Below are positions 42,351 through 52,857 of a stretch of 64,000 bases of DNA, piece after piece. The stretch is from Pseudonocardia sp. MH-G8 (GTDB taxonomy: Bacteria > Actinomycetota > Actinomycetes > Mycobacteriales > Pseudonocardiaceae). The notes beneath the pieces are model-generated. The model saw nothing but the letters and a program-made list of their open reading frames with translations, was not told where the DNA came from and searched no databases. The stretch spans positions 186,001-250,000 of the forward strand of contig NZ_NKYF01000001.1 of NCBI RefSeq assembly GCF_002262885.1, in the 5' to 3' direction. Both the position numbers and the translations under genes were made by a program. How positions within the stretch are numbered: the stretch's first letter is position 1; every line of letters begins with the position of its first letter.

Positions 42351-42373
42351 CTACTGATAATCATTATCAGTAG
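42351..42373. promoter_or_regulatory. Zur/Fur-type 7-1-7 box
   Basis: TGATAAT-C-ATTATCA at 42355-42369 is a perfect 7-1-7 palindrome, extended by CTAC/GTAG on both sides to 23 bp with only the centre unpaired. Actinobacterial Zur and Fur sites share this form. Zur is preferred from the zinc genes around it. It sits upstream of the 41946-42323 gene and after the end of the CobW remnant. Confidence 0.75.
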
Positions 42374-42392
42374 CGTACCGCAACGGGCACGT

Positions 42393-43105
42393 TCACACGT
42401 GCACGTGACCGTCGTGGACGTGGCCGTGCGGCTCGCTCGCCCACCCGGGCAACGGGTCCGGCCAGCAGCGCCACCGCTGCGCGCCCTCGGCCAGCTCCGC
42501 GTCCGTGAGCAGCGCCGGATCGAGACGCCTGTGTGGCTCGGCGGGATCGAGACCGACGCCGATGAACACGAGCTCGGTCCCGGCCCGATCGTCCGGTCCG
42601 AGTAGCTGTCCCGGCTCGAACACGAGGTTCGGGCCGGCCTGCGACCACACGGCGAGCGCGTCCGGGCGCGTGGCGATGCGGCAGAAGCCCTTGCTGCGCA
42701 GCACCCCCTCCCAACCGTCGAGCGCCTCCAGCAGCCGCTGCGGATGGAAGAGCCGGTCGGCCCGGTACACGGTGGAGGAGATGCCGTACTCCTCGGTCTC
42801 GGGCGTGTGGCTACCGGCGAGCTCCGTCGCCCAACCGGGCGCCTTGGCGGCCAGAACCGGGTCGTAGCGACCGGTGTCGAGCACCTCGCCCACCGCCACC
42901 CTGCCGCGATCGCGCGCACGAGCCGTGCCACGGGGTTGAGCCTGTGTAGCAGCGCCTGCACGGCGTCGGCATCGTCGTCGGACACGAGGTCGAGCTTGTT
43001 CAGCACGAGGACGTCGGCGAACTCGACCTGGTCGACGATCAGGTCGGAGATGCTGCGCTCATCGCCGTTCTCGACGGCGAGGTCCCGGTCGGCAAGAAGG
43101 TCACC
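42393..43105 (-). pseudogene. Remnant of a CobW/COG0523 GTPase (zinc metallochaperone type)
   Basis: The first frame reads DRDLAVENGDERSISDLIVD then FADVLVLNKLDLVSDDDADA from a TAG at 43106-43108. The frame changes near 42905 and continues as VAVGEVLDTGRYDP, then SSTVYRADRLFHPQRLLEAL and a His-rich end HGHVHDGHVHV. The N-terminal P-loop GTPase half (GxxGxGKTT and CxCC) is absent, so the gene cannot work. The NKLD guanine-specificity motif is still visible. Such genes usually belong to Zur regulons and serve zinc scarcity. Confidence 0.85.
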
Positions 43106-43326
43106 CTAGAGGCCCTACTCCGGCGGCGTTGGCCCGCATGCCGGCACATCGGTAGCGTGCACCAGACAGAAGTATCACTCTCCTGCCGACCGTCTTCGAT
43201 CAGCCACGAGTCGCCGTCGACCGTCTCCGCGGTCGAAGACCCGCGGCCGTGGCACGTGGTGGCGCCCGGGGGGGACACTCGACGACCTTGCGCACGATCT
43301 GGCGCGCGTGTGGGCAGGAGGTGTTC

Positions 43327-44151
43327 ATGAAGGCGCGGTCACTGGTCTTCGACCTGTTCGGTGACTACCTGCGCTACCGGGGCGGAGAGGCCCGATTGCG
43401 CAGCCTGGTGTCGCTGATGAGCTGCTTCGACGTCCCCGAGCCGACCGTGCGGGTCGTCGTCACCCGGTTGCGCAAGGAGGGCTGGCTGTCGAGCCGCAGG
43501 GAGGGCCGCGAGACGCTGTACGCGCTCACCGATGCGGCCTGGGCGCTGCTCGACGAGGGCCGCGAGCGCATCTTCCACCGGGTCCGGGGCCCGTGGGACG
43601 GGCACTGGCACATGGTCATCTACTCGGTGCCGGAGTCCGAACGGGGCTTGCGCGAGCAGTTGCGCAAGAAGCTGGCCTGGTTCGGGTTCGGGCCGCTGTC
43701 CGCGGCGGTGTGGCTGAGCCCGCACGACCGGACCGGACTGGTGCGCGAGGCGTTCGCCGGCGAACCCGCCGTGCAGTTGGACGTCTTCCGGTCGCGCTCG
43801 GGCGACACCGGGGCCGACCGCGACATCGCCGCCCGCGCGTGGGACCTGGAGGAGCTCGACGGCGTGTACGTGCAGCTGCTGGAGACCTACCAACCCCGGC
43901 TCGCGGCATACCGGGCCGGCGACCTGCAGGGAGCCGACGCCCTGGTCGAGCGGATGAACCTCATCCACGACTACCGGCGCTTCCCTTTCCGCGACCCCGA
44001 CCTGCCCCCGGAGCTGCTGCCTGCGGACTGGCACGGGCGGCGCGCCCACGAGGTGTTCCTCGAGGCCCACGGGCTCCTGCGCAGGCCGGCAGAGGCCTGC
44101 GTCGACGCCCTGATCGGGTCCGCCGCGCTGCCTGAGGAAGCAGCGGGGTAG
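43327..44151 (+). CDS. PaaX-family transcriptional regulator
   Basis: 274 residues from ATG 43327 (AGGAGGTG upstream). The winged helix reads ARSLVFDLFGDYLRYRGGEA, then SCFDVPEPTVRVVVTRLRKE and GWLSSRREGRETLYAL. A central PaaX domain (WDGHWHMVIYSVPESERGLR) and the C-terminal PaaX region (LIHDYRRFPFRDPDLPPELL) follow. PaaX proteins repress phenylacetyl-CoA genes and other aryl-CoA routes, with the aryl-CoA as inducer. The downstream salicylyl-CoA/gentisate genes are the obvious target, so salicylyl-CoA may be the ligand. The 218 bp upstream hold no gene. Confidence 0.92.
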   Translation: MKARSLVFDLFGDYLRYRGGEARLRSLVSLMSCFDVPEPTVRVVVTRLRKEGWLSSRREGRETLYALTDAAWALLDEGRERIFHRVRGPWDGHWHMVIYSVPESERGLREQLRKKLAWFGFGPLSAAVWLSPHDRTGLVREAFAGEPAVQLDVFRSRSGDTGADRDIAARAWDLEELDGVYVQLLETYQPRLAAYRAGDLQGADALVERMNLIHDYRRFPFRDPDLPPELLPADWHGRRAHEVFLEAHGLLRRPAEACVDALIGSAALPEEAAG

Positions 44152-44261
44152 GTGCACCGGCCTGAATAGTTTCATGTTCTGGACGGTCGTCGCATCTATG
44201 TTGTAACTTGAGGGGACCGCTCGCCGAGGACGGCGACGTGTGCGTCCCACCGAGGAGCGTG

Positions 44262-45608
44262 GTGCTCGTGTCACAGGCGACAAGCCCAGGTGCCCGATCC
44301 GGACTCGTCGTGGTGGCTCTGTGCTTCCTGACGATCGTCTTCGACGGCTACGACCTGATCGTCTACGGCTCGGCGGTGCCGAGCCTGCTGGCCGAACCCG
44401 GCTGGGACATGGGCCCGGCGCAGGTCGGCGCCATCGGCAGCTACGCACTGGCGGGCATGCTCATCGGCGCGCTGGGCGCCGGCGCGGTCACCGACGCGAT
44501 CGGCCGCAGGCGGATCATGTTGATCGGGATCACCTGGTTCTCGGTGCTGATGGTGGCCTGCGCGCTCGCGCCGAGCCCGGAGGCGCTCGGCCTGCTGCGG
44601 TTCCTCGCGGGTCTGGGCCTGGGCGGTGTCATCCCGTCGGCGATCGCGCTGACCGTGGAGTACGCCCCGCGTGGGCGGCGGCAGCTCTACAACGCGCTGA
44701 TGTTCGCCGGCTACTCGGTCGGCGGGGTGCTCGCGGCGGTACTGGCGCTCCTGCTCGCTGCGGACCACGGCTGGCGCCCGCTGCTGGCCATCGGCGCGGC
44801 ACCGCTGGTCGTCGTGCTGCCGCTGGTGTGGAGGTTCCTTCCGGAATCGGTGGGCTACCTGCTGGCGAAGGGCCGTGACGACGAGGCGCGAGAACTCGCC
44901 CGGCGGTACGGGGTCGACCTGCAGGCACTGCGCGCGGAGCGGGCCGCCACCACCGGCACCGCCGGCCCGCCGGCCCTGTTCCGCCGCGGCACGCTGGCCG
45001 CGACGCTGCTGTTCGGGGCCGCGAGCTTCTGCGGGCTGCTCCTGGTCTACGGCCTGAACACCTGGCTACCGCAGATCATGCGAGAGGCGGGCTACCCACT
45101 CGGCTCGGCCCTGACGTTCCTGCTCGTGCTGAACCTCGGCGCCATCGTGGGCACGATCGTCGCCTCGGCGCTCGCGGACCGGTTCGGGCCCAAGCCGGTC
45201 ACCGCGGCCGCGTTCCTGCTCGCCACCGCCTGTCTGCTCGTCCTCAGCCAACGGGTCGACACGTGGCTGCTGCTCGTGGCGGTGGCCGTCGCCGGCCTCG
45301 GCAGCGTCGGCACCCAGATCCTGGTCAACGGGTACGTGGCTGTGCACTACCCGGCCGCGGTCCGCGCAACGGCCCTCGGCTGGGCGCTGGGCGTCGGTCG
45401 GGCAGGAGCGATCGCCGGGCCGCTGTTCGGCGGCTGGGTCCTGGCGTCGGGCATCGGCTTCGAGTGGAACTTCTACGGCTTCGCGGTGCCCGCGCTCATC
45501 GGGGCGCTGCTCATCGCTCTCGTCCCGCGGCCGGGCGGGAACCCCTCACCCGTCCCCGCAGCACACGGGTCGACGGAATCGACGACGACGAAGGAGGCGA
45601 CGGCATGA
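44262..45608 (+). CDS. Major facilitator, aromatic acid:H+ symporter (AAHS) family
   Basis: 448 residues from GTG 44262; GTG 44268 is possible (GAGGAG lies between 4 and 10 bases upstream). Twelve membrane helices are visible. The first carries the AAHS signature D-G-x-D (FDGYDLIVYGSAVPSLL), and the loop 2-3 motif is GAVTDAIGRRRIMLIG. This family imports benzoate, gentisate, 3-hydroxybenzoate and similar acids. Its stop overlaps the gentisate dioxygenase start (ATGA), so it very probably imports salicylate or gentisate for the operon. Confidence 0.92.
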   Translation: MLVSQATSPGARSGLVVVALCFLTIVFDGYDLIVYGSAVPSLLAEPGWDMGPAQVGAIGSYALAGMLIGALGAGAVTDAIGRRRIMLIGITWFSVLMVACALAPSPEALGLLRFLAGLGLGGVIPSAIALTVEYAPRGRRQLYNALMFAGYSVGGVLAAVLALLLAADHGWRPLLAIGAAPLVVVLPLVWRFLPESVGYLLAKGRDDEARELARRYGVDLQALRAERAATTGTAGPPALFRRGTLAATLLFGAASFCGLLLVYGLNTWLPQIMREAGYPLGSALTFLLVLNLGAIVGTIVASALADRFGPKPVTAAAFLLATACLLVLSQRVDTWLLLVAVAVAGLGSVGTQILVNGYVAVHYPAAVRATALGWALGVGRAGAIAGPLFGGWVLASGIGFEWNFYGFAVPALIGALLIALVPRPGGNPSPVPAAHGSTESTTTKEATA

Positions 45609-46687
45609 CCTCGACCGTTCCCGACATCACCCCCCAGGAGCAGGAGCAGCTCGACGAGCTGTACGCGGCATTCGGCGCCGCGCACATGACGCCGCTGTGG
45701 ACGCAGATCGGCGGCCTGATGCCGACGAGCCCGGCTCCGGACTCGGTGCCCATGCTGTGGCGCTGGTCCACCCTGCTCCCGCTGGCCGAGCGCGCAGGCG
45801 AGCTGGTGCCCGTCGGACGCGGTGGGGAGCGCCGCGCCATCGCGCTGGCCAACCCGGGCCTGCCCGGCACCCCCTACGCCACCCCCACGCTGTGGGCGGC
45901 GATCCAGTACCTCGGCCCGCGCGAGGAGGCGCCGGCGCACCGGCACACCCAGACCGCGTTCCGGTTCGTGGTCGAGGGCGAGGGCGTCTGGACCAACGTC
46001 GAGGGCGACCCGGTGGCGATGCGCCGCGGTGACCTGCTGCTCACGCCGGGGATGCACTTCCACGAGCACCACAACACGACCGACCACCCGATGGCCTGGA
46101 TCGACGGCCTGGACATCCCGCTCGTCCGCACGATCGACGCCGGGTTCTTCGAGTTCGGCCCGGACGTCCTGGCCACGAAGGAGACACCGGGGGTCTCGCG
46201 CAACGAGCGGCTGTGGGGCCACCCGGGCCTGACGCCGGTGGGCGCGCCGGCGCCGAAGGCGTCCCCGCTGATGGCCTACCGGTGGGAGCACACCGATGCC
46301 GCGCTGACCGCCCAGCTCGAGCTGGAGCGCGAGGGCCACCCGGGCGTCGTCGAGCCGGGGCACGCGGTCGTCCGCTTCACCGACCCCGCCACCGCAGGGG
46401 ACTGCCTGTCGACGATGCGCTGCGAGATGCACCGGCTCCGCGCCGGGACCCGCACCGCGCTGACCCGGAACGCGGGCTCCTCGGTGTGGCAGGTCTTCTC
46501 CGGCTCCGGTGTGGCCACCGTCGGCGACGAGCGCTACGAGGTCGGTAGGGGCGACCTGTTCTGTGTGCCGTCCTGGGCGGGGCTGGCCGTCGACACCGAC
46601 GCCGGCCTCGACGCCTTCCGCTACTCCGACGAACCCGTCCTCGAGGCCCTCGGTCTCGCCCGCACCGCGCGAGAGGACCGTTCGTGA
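45605..46687 (+). CDS. Gentisate 1,2-dioxygenase
   Basis: 360 residues from ATG 45605. Two cupin domains are present. The first carries the iron site, with His ligands in PAHRHTQTAFRFVVEGEG and a third in LLLTPGMHFHEHHN. The second reads SSVWQVFSGSGVATVGDERY. The fold and length fit gentisate 1,2-dioxygenases, which split gentisate to maleylpyruvate using Fe(II) and O2. It is the third gene of a run of four-base overlaps from the transporter to the fumarylpyruvate hydrolase. Confidence 0.92.
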   Translation: MTSTVPDITPQEQEQLDELYAAFGAAHMTPLWTQIGGLMPTSPAPDSVPMLWRWSTLLPLAERAGELVPVGRGGERRAIALANPGLPGTPYATPTLWAAIQYLGPREEAPAHRHTQTAFRFVVEGEGVWTNVEGDPVAMRRGDLLLTPGMHFHEHHNTTDHPMAWIDGLDIPLVRTIDAGFFEFGPDVLATKETPGVSRNERLWGHPGLTPVGAPAPKASPLMAYRWEHTDAALTAQLELEREGHPGVVEPGHAVVRFTDPATAGDCLSTMRCEMHRLRAGTRTALTRNAGSSVWQVFSGSGVATVGDERYEVGRGDLFCVPSWAGLAVDTDAGLDAFRYSDEPVLEALGLARTAREDRS

Positions 46688-47529
46688 AGCTCGCGACGAT
46701 CCGCACCGCCGCCGGGACCGCCGCCGTCCGCGTGGACGACGACGCCGCGGTGGAGCTCGGCGCCGCCGACCTCGGCGGGTTCCTGGCGCGCCCGGACTGG
46801 GAGGCGGCGGCGCAGGCGGCCGACGGGCGGCGGCACGAGGTGTCCTCGCTGGACTACGCGCCGTTGGTCCCGCGGCCGGAGAAGGTCTTCTGCGTCGGAC
46901 TGAACTACCGCACCCACATCCTGGAGATGGGCCGGGAGCTCCCCCGGACCCCGACGCTGTTCGCGAAGTTCGCCCGCGCGCTGGTGGGGGCGTACGACCC
47001 GGTGGCGCTGCCGGCGGGCTCGCAGCAGGTGGACTGGGAGGCCGAGCTCGGTGTGGTGGTCGGGGCGGAGGTCCGGCACGCCACCCGGGAACAGGCCGCC
47101 GCGGCGATCGCCGGGTACACGGTGGTCAACGACGTCACCGCCCGGGACTTCCAGTACCGCTCGGTGCAGTGGCTGCAGGGCAAGACCTTCGAGCGCAGCA
47201 CACCGGTCGGCCCCTGGCTGGTCACGGACGCGCAGCCGGGCGAGATCTCCTGCGAGGTCGACGGTGACGTCGTGCAGAAGGCCGACACATCGGATCTGGT
47301 GTTCTCGCCCGTCGACCTGGTGGCCTACATCTCGCAGATCATCACGCTGGTGCCCGGCGACCTCATCGCCACCGGGACCCCCGGCGGCGTGGGGCACGCC
47401 CGCAAGCCCGCGCGCTACCTGGCAGGGGGATCCGAGCTGATCACCCGGGTCGAGGGTGTCGGCGAGTTGCGCAACACCTGTGTGGCCGCCAGGTCGCTTG
47501 CGAGCCCGCGCATCGGAACGGGGGCCTGA
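46684..47529 (+). CDS. Fumarylacetoacetate hydrolase-family enzyme, probable fumarylpyruvate hydrolase
   Basis: 281 residues from GTG 46684 (GTGA overlap). The FAH domain reads KVFCVGLNYRTHILEMG, then VDWEAELGVVVGAEVRHAT, the catalytic metal Glu/Asp region VVNDVTARDFQYRSVQWLQ and GKTFERSTPVGPW. The C-terminus TGTPGGVGHARKP closes the active site. In the gentisate route this enzyme cleaves fumarylpyruvate to fumarate and pyruvate. Confidence 0.9.
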   Translation: MKLATIRTAAGTAAVRVDDDAAVELGAADLGGFLARPDWEAAAQAADGRRHEVSSLDYAPLVPRPEKVFCVGLNYRTHILEMGRELPRTPTLFAKFARALVGAYDPVALPAGSQQVDWEAELGVVVGAEVRHATREQAAAAIAGYTVVNDVTARDFQYRSVQWLQGKTFERSTPVGPWLVTDAQPGEISCEVDGDVVQKADTSDLVFSPVDLVAYISQIITLVPGDLIATGTPGGVGHARKPARYLAGGSELITRVEGVGELRNTCVAARSLASPRIGTGA

Positions 47530-47534
47530 TCCCG

Positions 47535-49115
47535 ATGCGCGTCGCCGTTGCGGGGGGTGGCCCGGGTGGGCTGTTCTTCGCCACCCTGCTCCGCCGCGCC
47601 GCCCCCTCGGCCGAGGTCACCGTGTTCGAGCGCAACCGCGCCGACGACACGTTCGGCTTCGGCGTGGTGTTCTCCGACCGCACCCTGGCCGGGATCCACG
47701 AGGCCGACCCGGTGCTGCGCCAGGCGCTGACCGAGCACGGCCGGCACTGGGACGAGATCGAGGTGCGGCTCAAGGGCGAGCGGATCCGCTGCGGCGGCAA
47801 CGGCATGGCCGCGGTCGTGCGCAGGACGTTGCTCGCGCTGATGCAGGCCCGGGCGCGTGACGTCGGCGCCGAGCTGCGCTTCGGCTACGAGGTGGCGCTC
47901 GACGACCTCGCGGGCTACGACCTGGTCGTCGCGGCCGACGGCACCGGCTCGAAGATCCGCGAGCAACTGGAGGCGGACCTGGGCATCGAGGTCGAGACGG
48001 CCACGGCGAAGTTCATCTGGTTCGGCACCGACCACCTGTTCGACGGGCTGACGTTCGTGCACGAGCGCAGCCCGGACGGGGTGTTCGCGGTGCACGGCTA
48101 CCCGATCTCGAACGAGGTGTCGACCTTCATCGTGGAGACCGACGAGGTGTCGTGGCGTCACGCCGGGCTCGACGAGTTCGACGTGACCCGGCCGCCCGGG
48201 GAGAGCGACCTGATCTCGAAGGCCTACCTGGAGAAGCTGTTCACCGACCAGATCGACGGCAAGCGCCTGCTGGTCAACAACTCCCGCTGGGGCAACTTCC
48301 GCACCCGCCGTACCCGGCGCTGGCACGCCCTGGCCCCGCCGGGTGGGTCGGGTCAGGCGGTGGCGTTGCTGGGCGACGCCGTGCACACCGCGCACTTCTC
48401 AGTCGGGTCGGGCACGAAGATGGCGATGGAGGACGCGGTCGCGCTCTCCCGCGCCCTCACCGCCCATCCCGGTGACCTGCCTGCGGCACTCGCCGAGTAC
48501 GAGGCCGCCGCCCAGCCGTCGGTCCGGAAGATCCAGGACTCGGCCCGACCGAGCCTGGCGTGGTGGGAGCACTTCGGGCGCTACCACGACGAGTTCGAGC
48601 CGTGGCAGTTCGCCTACCACTTCCTCTCCCGGTCGATCACCGACTCCCGGCTCGCCCGGCGCGACCCGGGCTTCGTCGCCGCCGGCCACCGCGGCTGGGT
48701 CTCGACCCACGGCGCGGAGCCCCTCGACACGCCGTTCGCGCGCGGCGGCTGGTCCACCTCCGGTCGGCTGGTGACGGTGGTGACCGCCGACGGGGTGCCG
48801 GTCCGGGTCGATGACCTCCCGTTGTCCGACGAGCCGCGGCCCGGGCCGTGGGGAGCTCGCGTCGCCGCCCCGGCGAGCGAGGACGGGCTGCCCGGCGTGT
48901 TCGCGCGCCTGAACGCGCTCGCGGGTCTGCAACCCGTGCTCGTCGCCGTGCACGGCGGCACGGCGCTGACCCGCACGCTGGTGTGCGAGCAGGCCCGCAT
49001 GCACGACCGGCTGCCCGCCCTGCTCGTCGACGCAGGCGACCGGGAGGGAGCTGCCGACCGCGCCGTGACCACGGTGCTGTCGGGCCGTGCCGACCTCGTG
49101 GGAGTTCCCGCATGA
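47535..49115 (+). CDS. FAD monooxygenase, probable salicylyl-CoA 5-hydroxylase
   Basis: 526 residues from ATG 47535. The N-terminal FAD fold (VAVAGGGPGGLFFATLLRRA) and DDTFGFGVVFSD match the salicylyl-CoA 5-hydroxylase/anthraniloyl-CoA monooxygenase group rather than ordinary aromatic hydroxylases. The second FAD motif is VALLGDAVHTAHFSVGSGT. Residues after about 400 form a short region whose end (LPALLVDAGDREGAADRAV, TTVLSGRADLVGVPA) recalls the last strands of an Old Yellow Enzyme domain. That domain is complete in bifunctional relatives but mostly missing here. It adds the para hydroxyl to give gentisyl-CoA. Confidence 0.85.
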   Translation: MRVAVAGGGPGGLFFATLLRRAAPSAEVTVFERNRADDTFGFGVVFSDRTLAGIHEADPVLRQALTEHGRHWDEIEVRLKGERIRCGGNGMAAVVRRTLLALMQARARDVGAELRFGYEVALDDLAGYDLVVAADGTGSKIREQLEADLGIEVETATAKFIWFGTDHLFDGLTFVHERSPDGVFAVHGYPISNEVSTFIVETDEVSWRHAGLDEFDVTRPPGESDLISKAYLEKLFTDQIDGKRLLVNNSRWGNFRTRRTRRWHALAPPGGSGQAVALLGDAVHTAHFSVGSGTKMAMEDAVALSRALTAHPGDLPAALAEYEAAAQPSVRKIQDSARPSLAWWEHFGRYHDEFEPWQFAYHFLSRSITDSRLARRDPGFVAAGHRGWVSTHGAEPLDTPFARGGWSTSGRLVTVVTADGVPVRVDDLPLSDEPRPGPWGARVAAPASEDGLPGVFARLNALAGLQPVLVAVHGGTALTRTLVCEQARMHDRLPALLVDAGDREGAADRAVTTVLSGRADLVGVPA

Positions 49116-51160
49116 ACGGCACCGGGACGCGCACCGGCCTCGACGCGCTGTTCGCGCCGAAGGGGATCGCCGTCGTCGGTGCCTCCCGCCGCCCGGCCAA
49201 GCTGGGCGCCACCCTGGCCCGCTCGCTGCACGGGTTCGCGGAGCAGGGCGGGCACCTCGCCCTGGTCAACGCCCTCGACGAGACCATGCACCCCTCGGTC
49301 CGGGCCGCCGCCGAGGCCGGCCCCGTCGACCTCGCCATGATCTGCGTGCCTGCCGCGGCGTGCCCGGACGTGCTCGCCGAGGCCGCCGGGGCCGGCGCCC
49401 GCGCGGCGGTCGTCTGCGGCGGCGGGTTCGCCGAGGCGGGTGGCCCCGGGGTGGGCCACCAGGAGCGGCTCGCGGCGATCGTCGCCGACACCGGGCTCCG
49501 CCTGCTCGGCCCGAACACCAGCGGGTTCCTCGCGCCGCACGCCGGGGTCACCGCGAGCTTCGTGCCCGGTGTCGCGCAGGTCCGGCCCGGGAGGGTCGCC
49601 GTCGTCGCGTCCAGCGGCGGGGTCAACCACGCCCTGTCCTTCCTGCTCACCGAGGCCGGGCACGGCATCAGCCTCGCGGTGGGGCTGGGCAACGCCATCG
49701 ACGTCTGCGCACCCGACGTGCTCGACCACCTCGCCGACGACCCGGAGACGCGTGCGGTCGCCCTGCACGTGGAGTCCGTCGCCGACGGGCCTCGGCTCGT
49801 CGAGGCGGTGCGGCGGCTGTCGGCCCGCAGGCCGGTCGTCGCGCTGGTGGTCGGCCGACACGACGTCGGGGCGTTCGCCGCCTCGCACACCGGTGCCCTG
49901 GCCACGTCCTGGCGCACGACCCGGGCCGCGCTCGCGCAGGCGGGAGCGGTGCTGGTGGACGACGAGCGCGAGCTGGTCGACGCCGTCGGCGCCCTCGCGG
50001 TCGTCCGGGCCCGCCCCGCGCCCGATCCGGGCGTGGGTGTGGTCACCGCGCAGGCCGGACCGGGCCTGCTGCTGCTCGACGACCTGCGCGGCCGGCGGGC
50101 GCGGGTCCCGGAGCTGGCCGGGACCACGCAGGAGACGCTGGCGACCCTGCTGCCCCCGCTGACCTTCCAGGCCAACCCCGTCGACACCGGCCGTCCCGGT
50201 CCCGAGCTCGGCCGGGTCTTCCACGCGGTCGCCTCCGACCCGGAGGTCGACCTCGTCGCCGGCTACGCGCTGCATGAGCCCGACGCCGTCGACCTGCTCG
50301 CCGCGGCCTGCGAGGGCCGGGTCCCGGGCGTGCCCATCGTGTTCGGGCTCGGTGGCACCGGGGCCGCGGTGGTCGAGGGGCGCCGCGCCCTGCTCGCGGC
50401 CGGGATCGCCGTGGCCGCCGACCCGCGCGGCGTCGCCGCGGGGGTCGGCGCCCTGCGCGCCGACGCCCGCGCGCGGGCCCGGCGGTCGGGAGCCGTCCAG
50501 CCGCGGCGGGTGCCGACCCGCGTCGGCGGCCCGCACGACGAGGACCAGGCCAAGGGGCTGCTGGAGCGGCTGGGGATCGCCACGGCGGCCCGCCGGGCGT
50601 GTGGCTCGCGGGCGCAGGCGCACGCCGCCCTCGCCGAGCTCGCCGGGCCGGTCGCGGTCAAGATCCTCGACGCCGCGGTTCTGCACAAGACCGAGATCGG
50701 CGGCGTCCACCTCGGTGTGCGTACGCCGGCCGAGCTCGACGCGGCCCTCGACCGGCTCGACGGGATCGGGGCCGACCGGTACCTCGTGGAGCGGATGGCA
50801 CCCTCGGGGGTCGATCTCGTGCTCGGCGCCCGCCGCGACCCGGTGTTCGGGCCGATCCTGCTGCTGGGGCTCGGCGGCACCACGGCGGAGGCGCTGGCCG
50901 ACGTCGCGATCCGGCTCGCCCCGCTCGCCCCCGATGAGGCGGCGGAGATGCCGGCCGAGCTGGCCGGGCACGCCCTGCTCGACGGCTGGCGCGGCGGCCC
51001 CGTCCTCGATACCGCCGCGCTCGGGCGCGTCGCGTCCGCGCTCGGTGACCTGCTCGTCGCCAACCCCGGAATCGACGAGATCGAGGTCAACCCGCTCCGA
51101 CTCACCCCCGACGGCCTCGTCGCCCTCGACGCCGTCGTCCTGCCGAGGGAGGCCGACTGA
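49112..51160 (+). CDS. ADP-forming type acyl-CoA synthetase (CoA-binding + ATP-grasp)
   Basis: 682 residues from ATG 49112 (ATGA overlap). Order: CoA-binding Rossmann domain (IAVVGASRRPAKLGATLARS), succinyl-CoA-ligase-like domains (VAVVASSGGVNHALSFLLTE ... AVGLGNAIDVCAPDVLDHLA and the His in FAASHTGALATSWR), and a C-terminal ATP-grasp (AVKILDAAVLHKTEIGGVHL). The architecture is that of acetate-CoA ligases (ADP-forming). It sits between the hydroxylase and the aryl-AMP ligase, so it probably serves CoA thioester formation or salvage of salicylate or gentisate. Confidence 0.85.
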   Translation: MNGTGTRTGLDALFAPKGIAVVGASRRPAKLGATLARSLHGFAEQGGHLALVNALDETMHPSVRAAAEAGPVDLAMICVPAAACPDVLAEAAGAGARAAVVCGGGFAEAGGPGVGHQERLAAIVADTGLRLLGPNTSGFLAPHAGVTASFVPGVAQVRPGRVAVVASSGGVNHALSFLLTEAGHGISLAVGLGNAIDVCAPDVLDHLADDPETRAVALHVESVADGPRLVEAVRRLSARRPVVALVVGRHDVGAFAASHTGALATSWRTTRAALAQAGAVLVDDERELVDAVGALAVVRARPAPDPGVGVVTAQAGPGLLLLDDLRGRRARVPELAGTTQETLATLLPPLTFQANPVDTGRPGPELGRVFHAVASDPEVDLVAGYALHEPDAVDLLAAACEGRVPGVPIVFGLGGTGAAVVEGRRALLAAGIAVAADPRGVAAGVGALRADARARARRSGAVQPRRVPTRVGGPHDEDQAKGLLERLGIATAARRACGSRAQAHAALAELAGPVAVKILDAAVLHKTEIGGVHLGVRTPAELDAALDRLDGIGADRYLVERMAPSGVDLVLGARRDPVFGPILLLGLGGTTAEALADVAIRLAPLAPDEAAEMPAELAGHALLDGWRGGPVLDTAALGRVASALGDLLVANPGIDEIEVNPLRLTPDGLVALDAVVLPREAD

Positions 51161-51162
51161 CT

Positions 51163-52853
<1,691 letters not shown>

Positions 52854-52857
<4 letters not shown>

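Noticed and set aside
43192..43240. Inverted repeat GTCTTCGA/TCGAAGAC as a terminator after the CobW remnant
   Set aside because: Eight-base arms with a 33-base loop are weak, and there is no nearby intact gene end to terminate.
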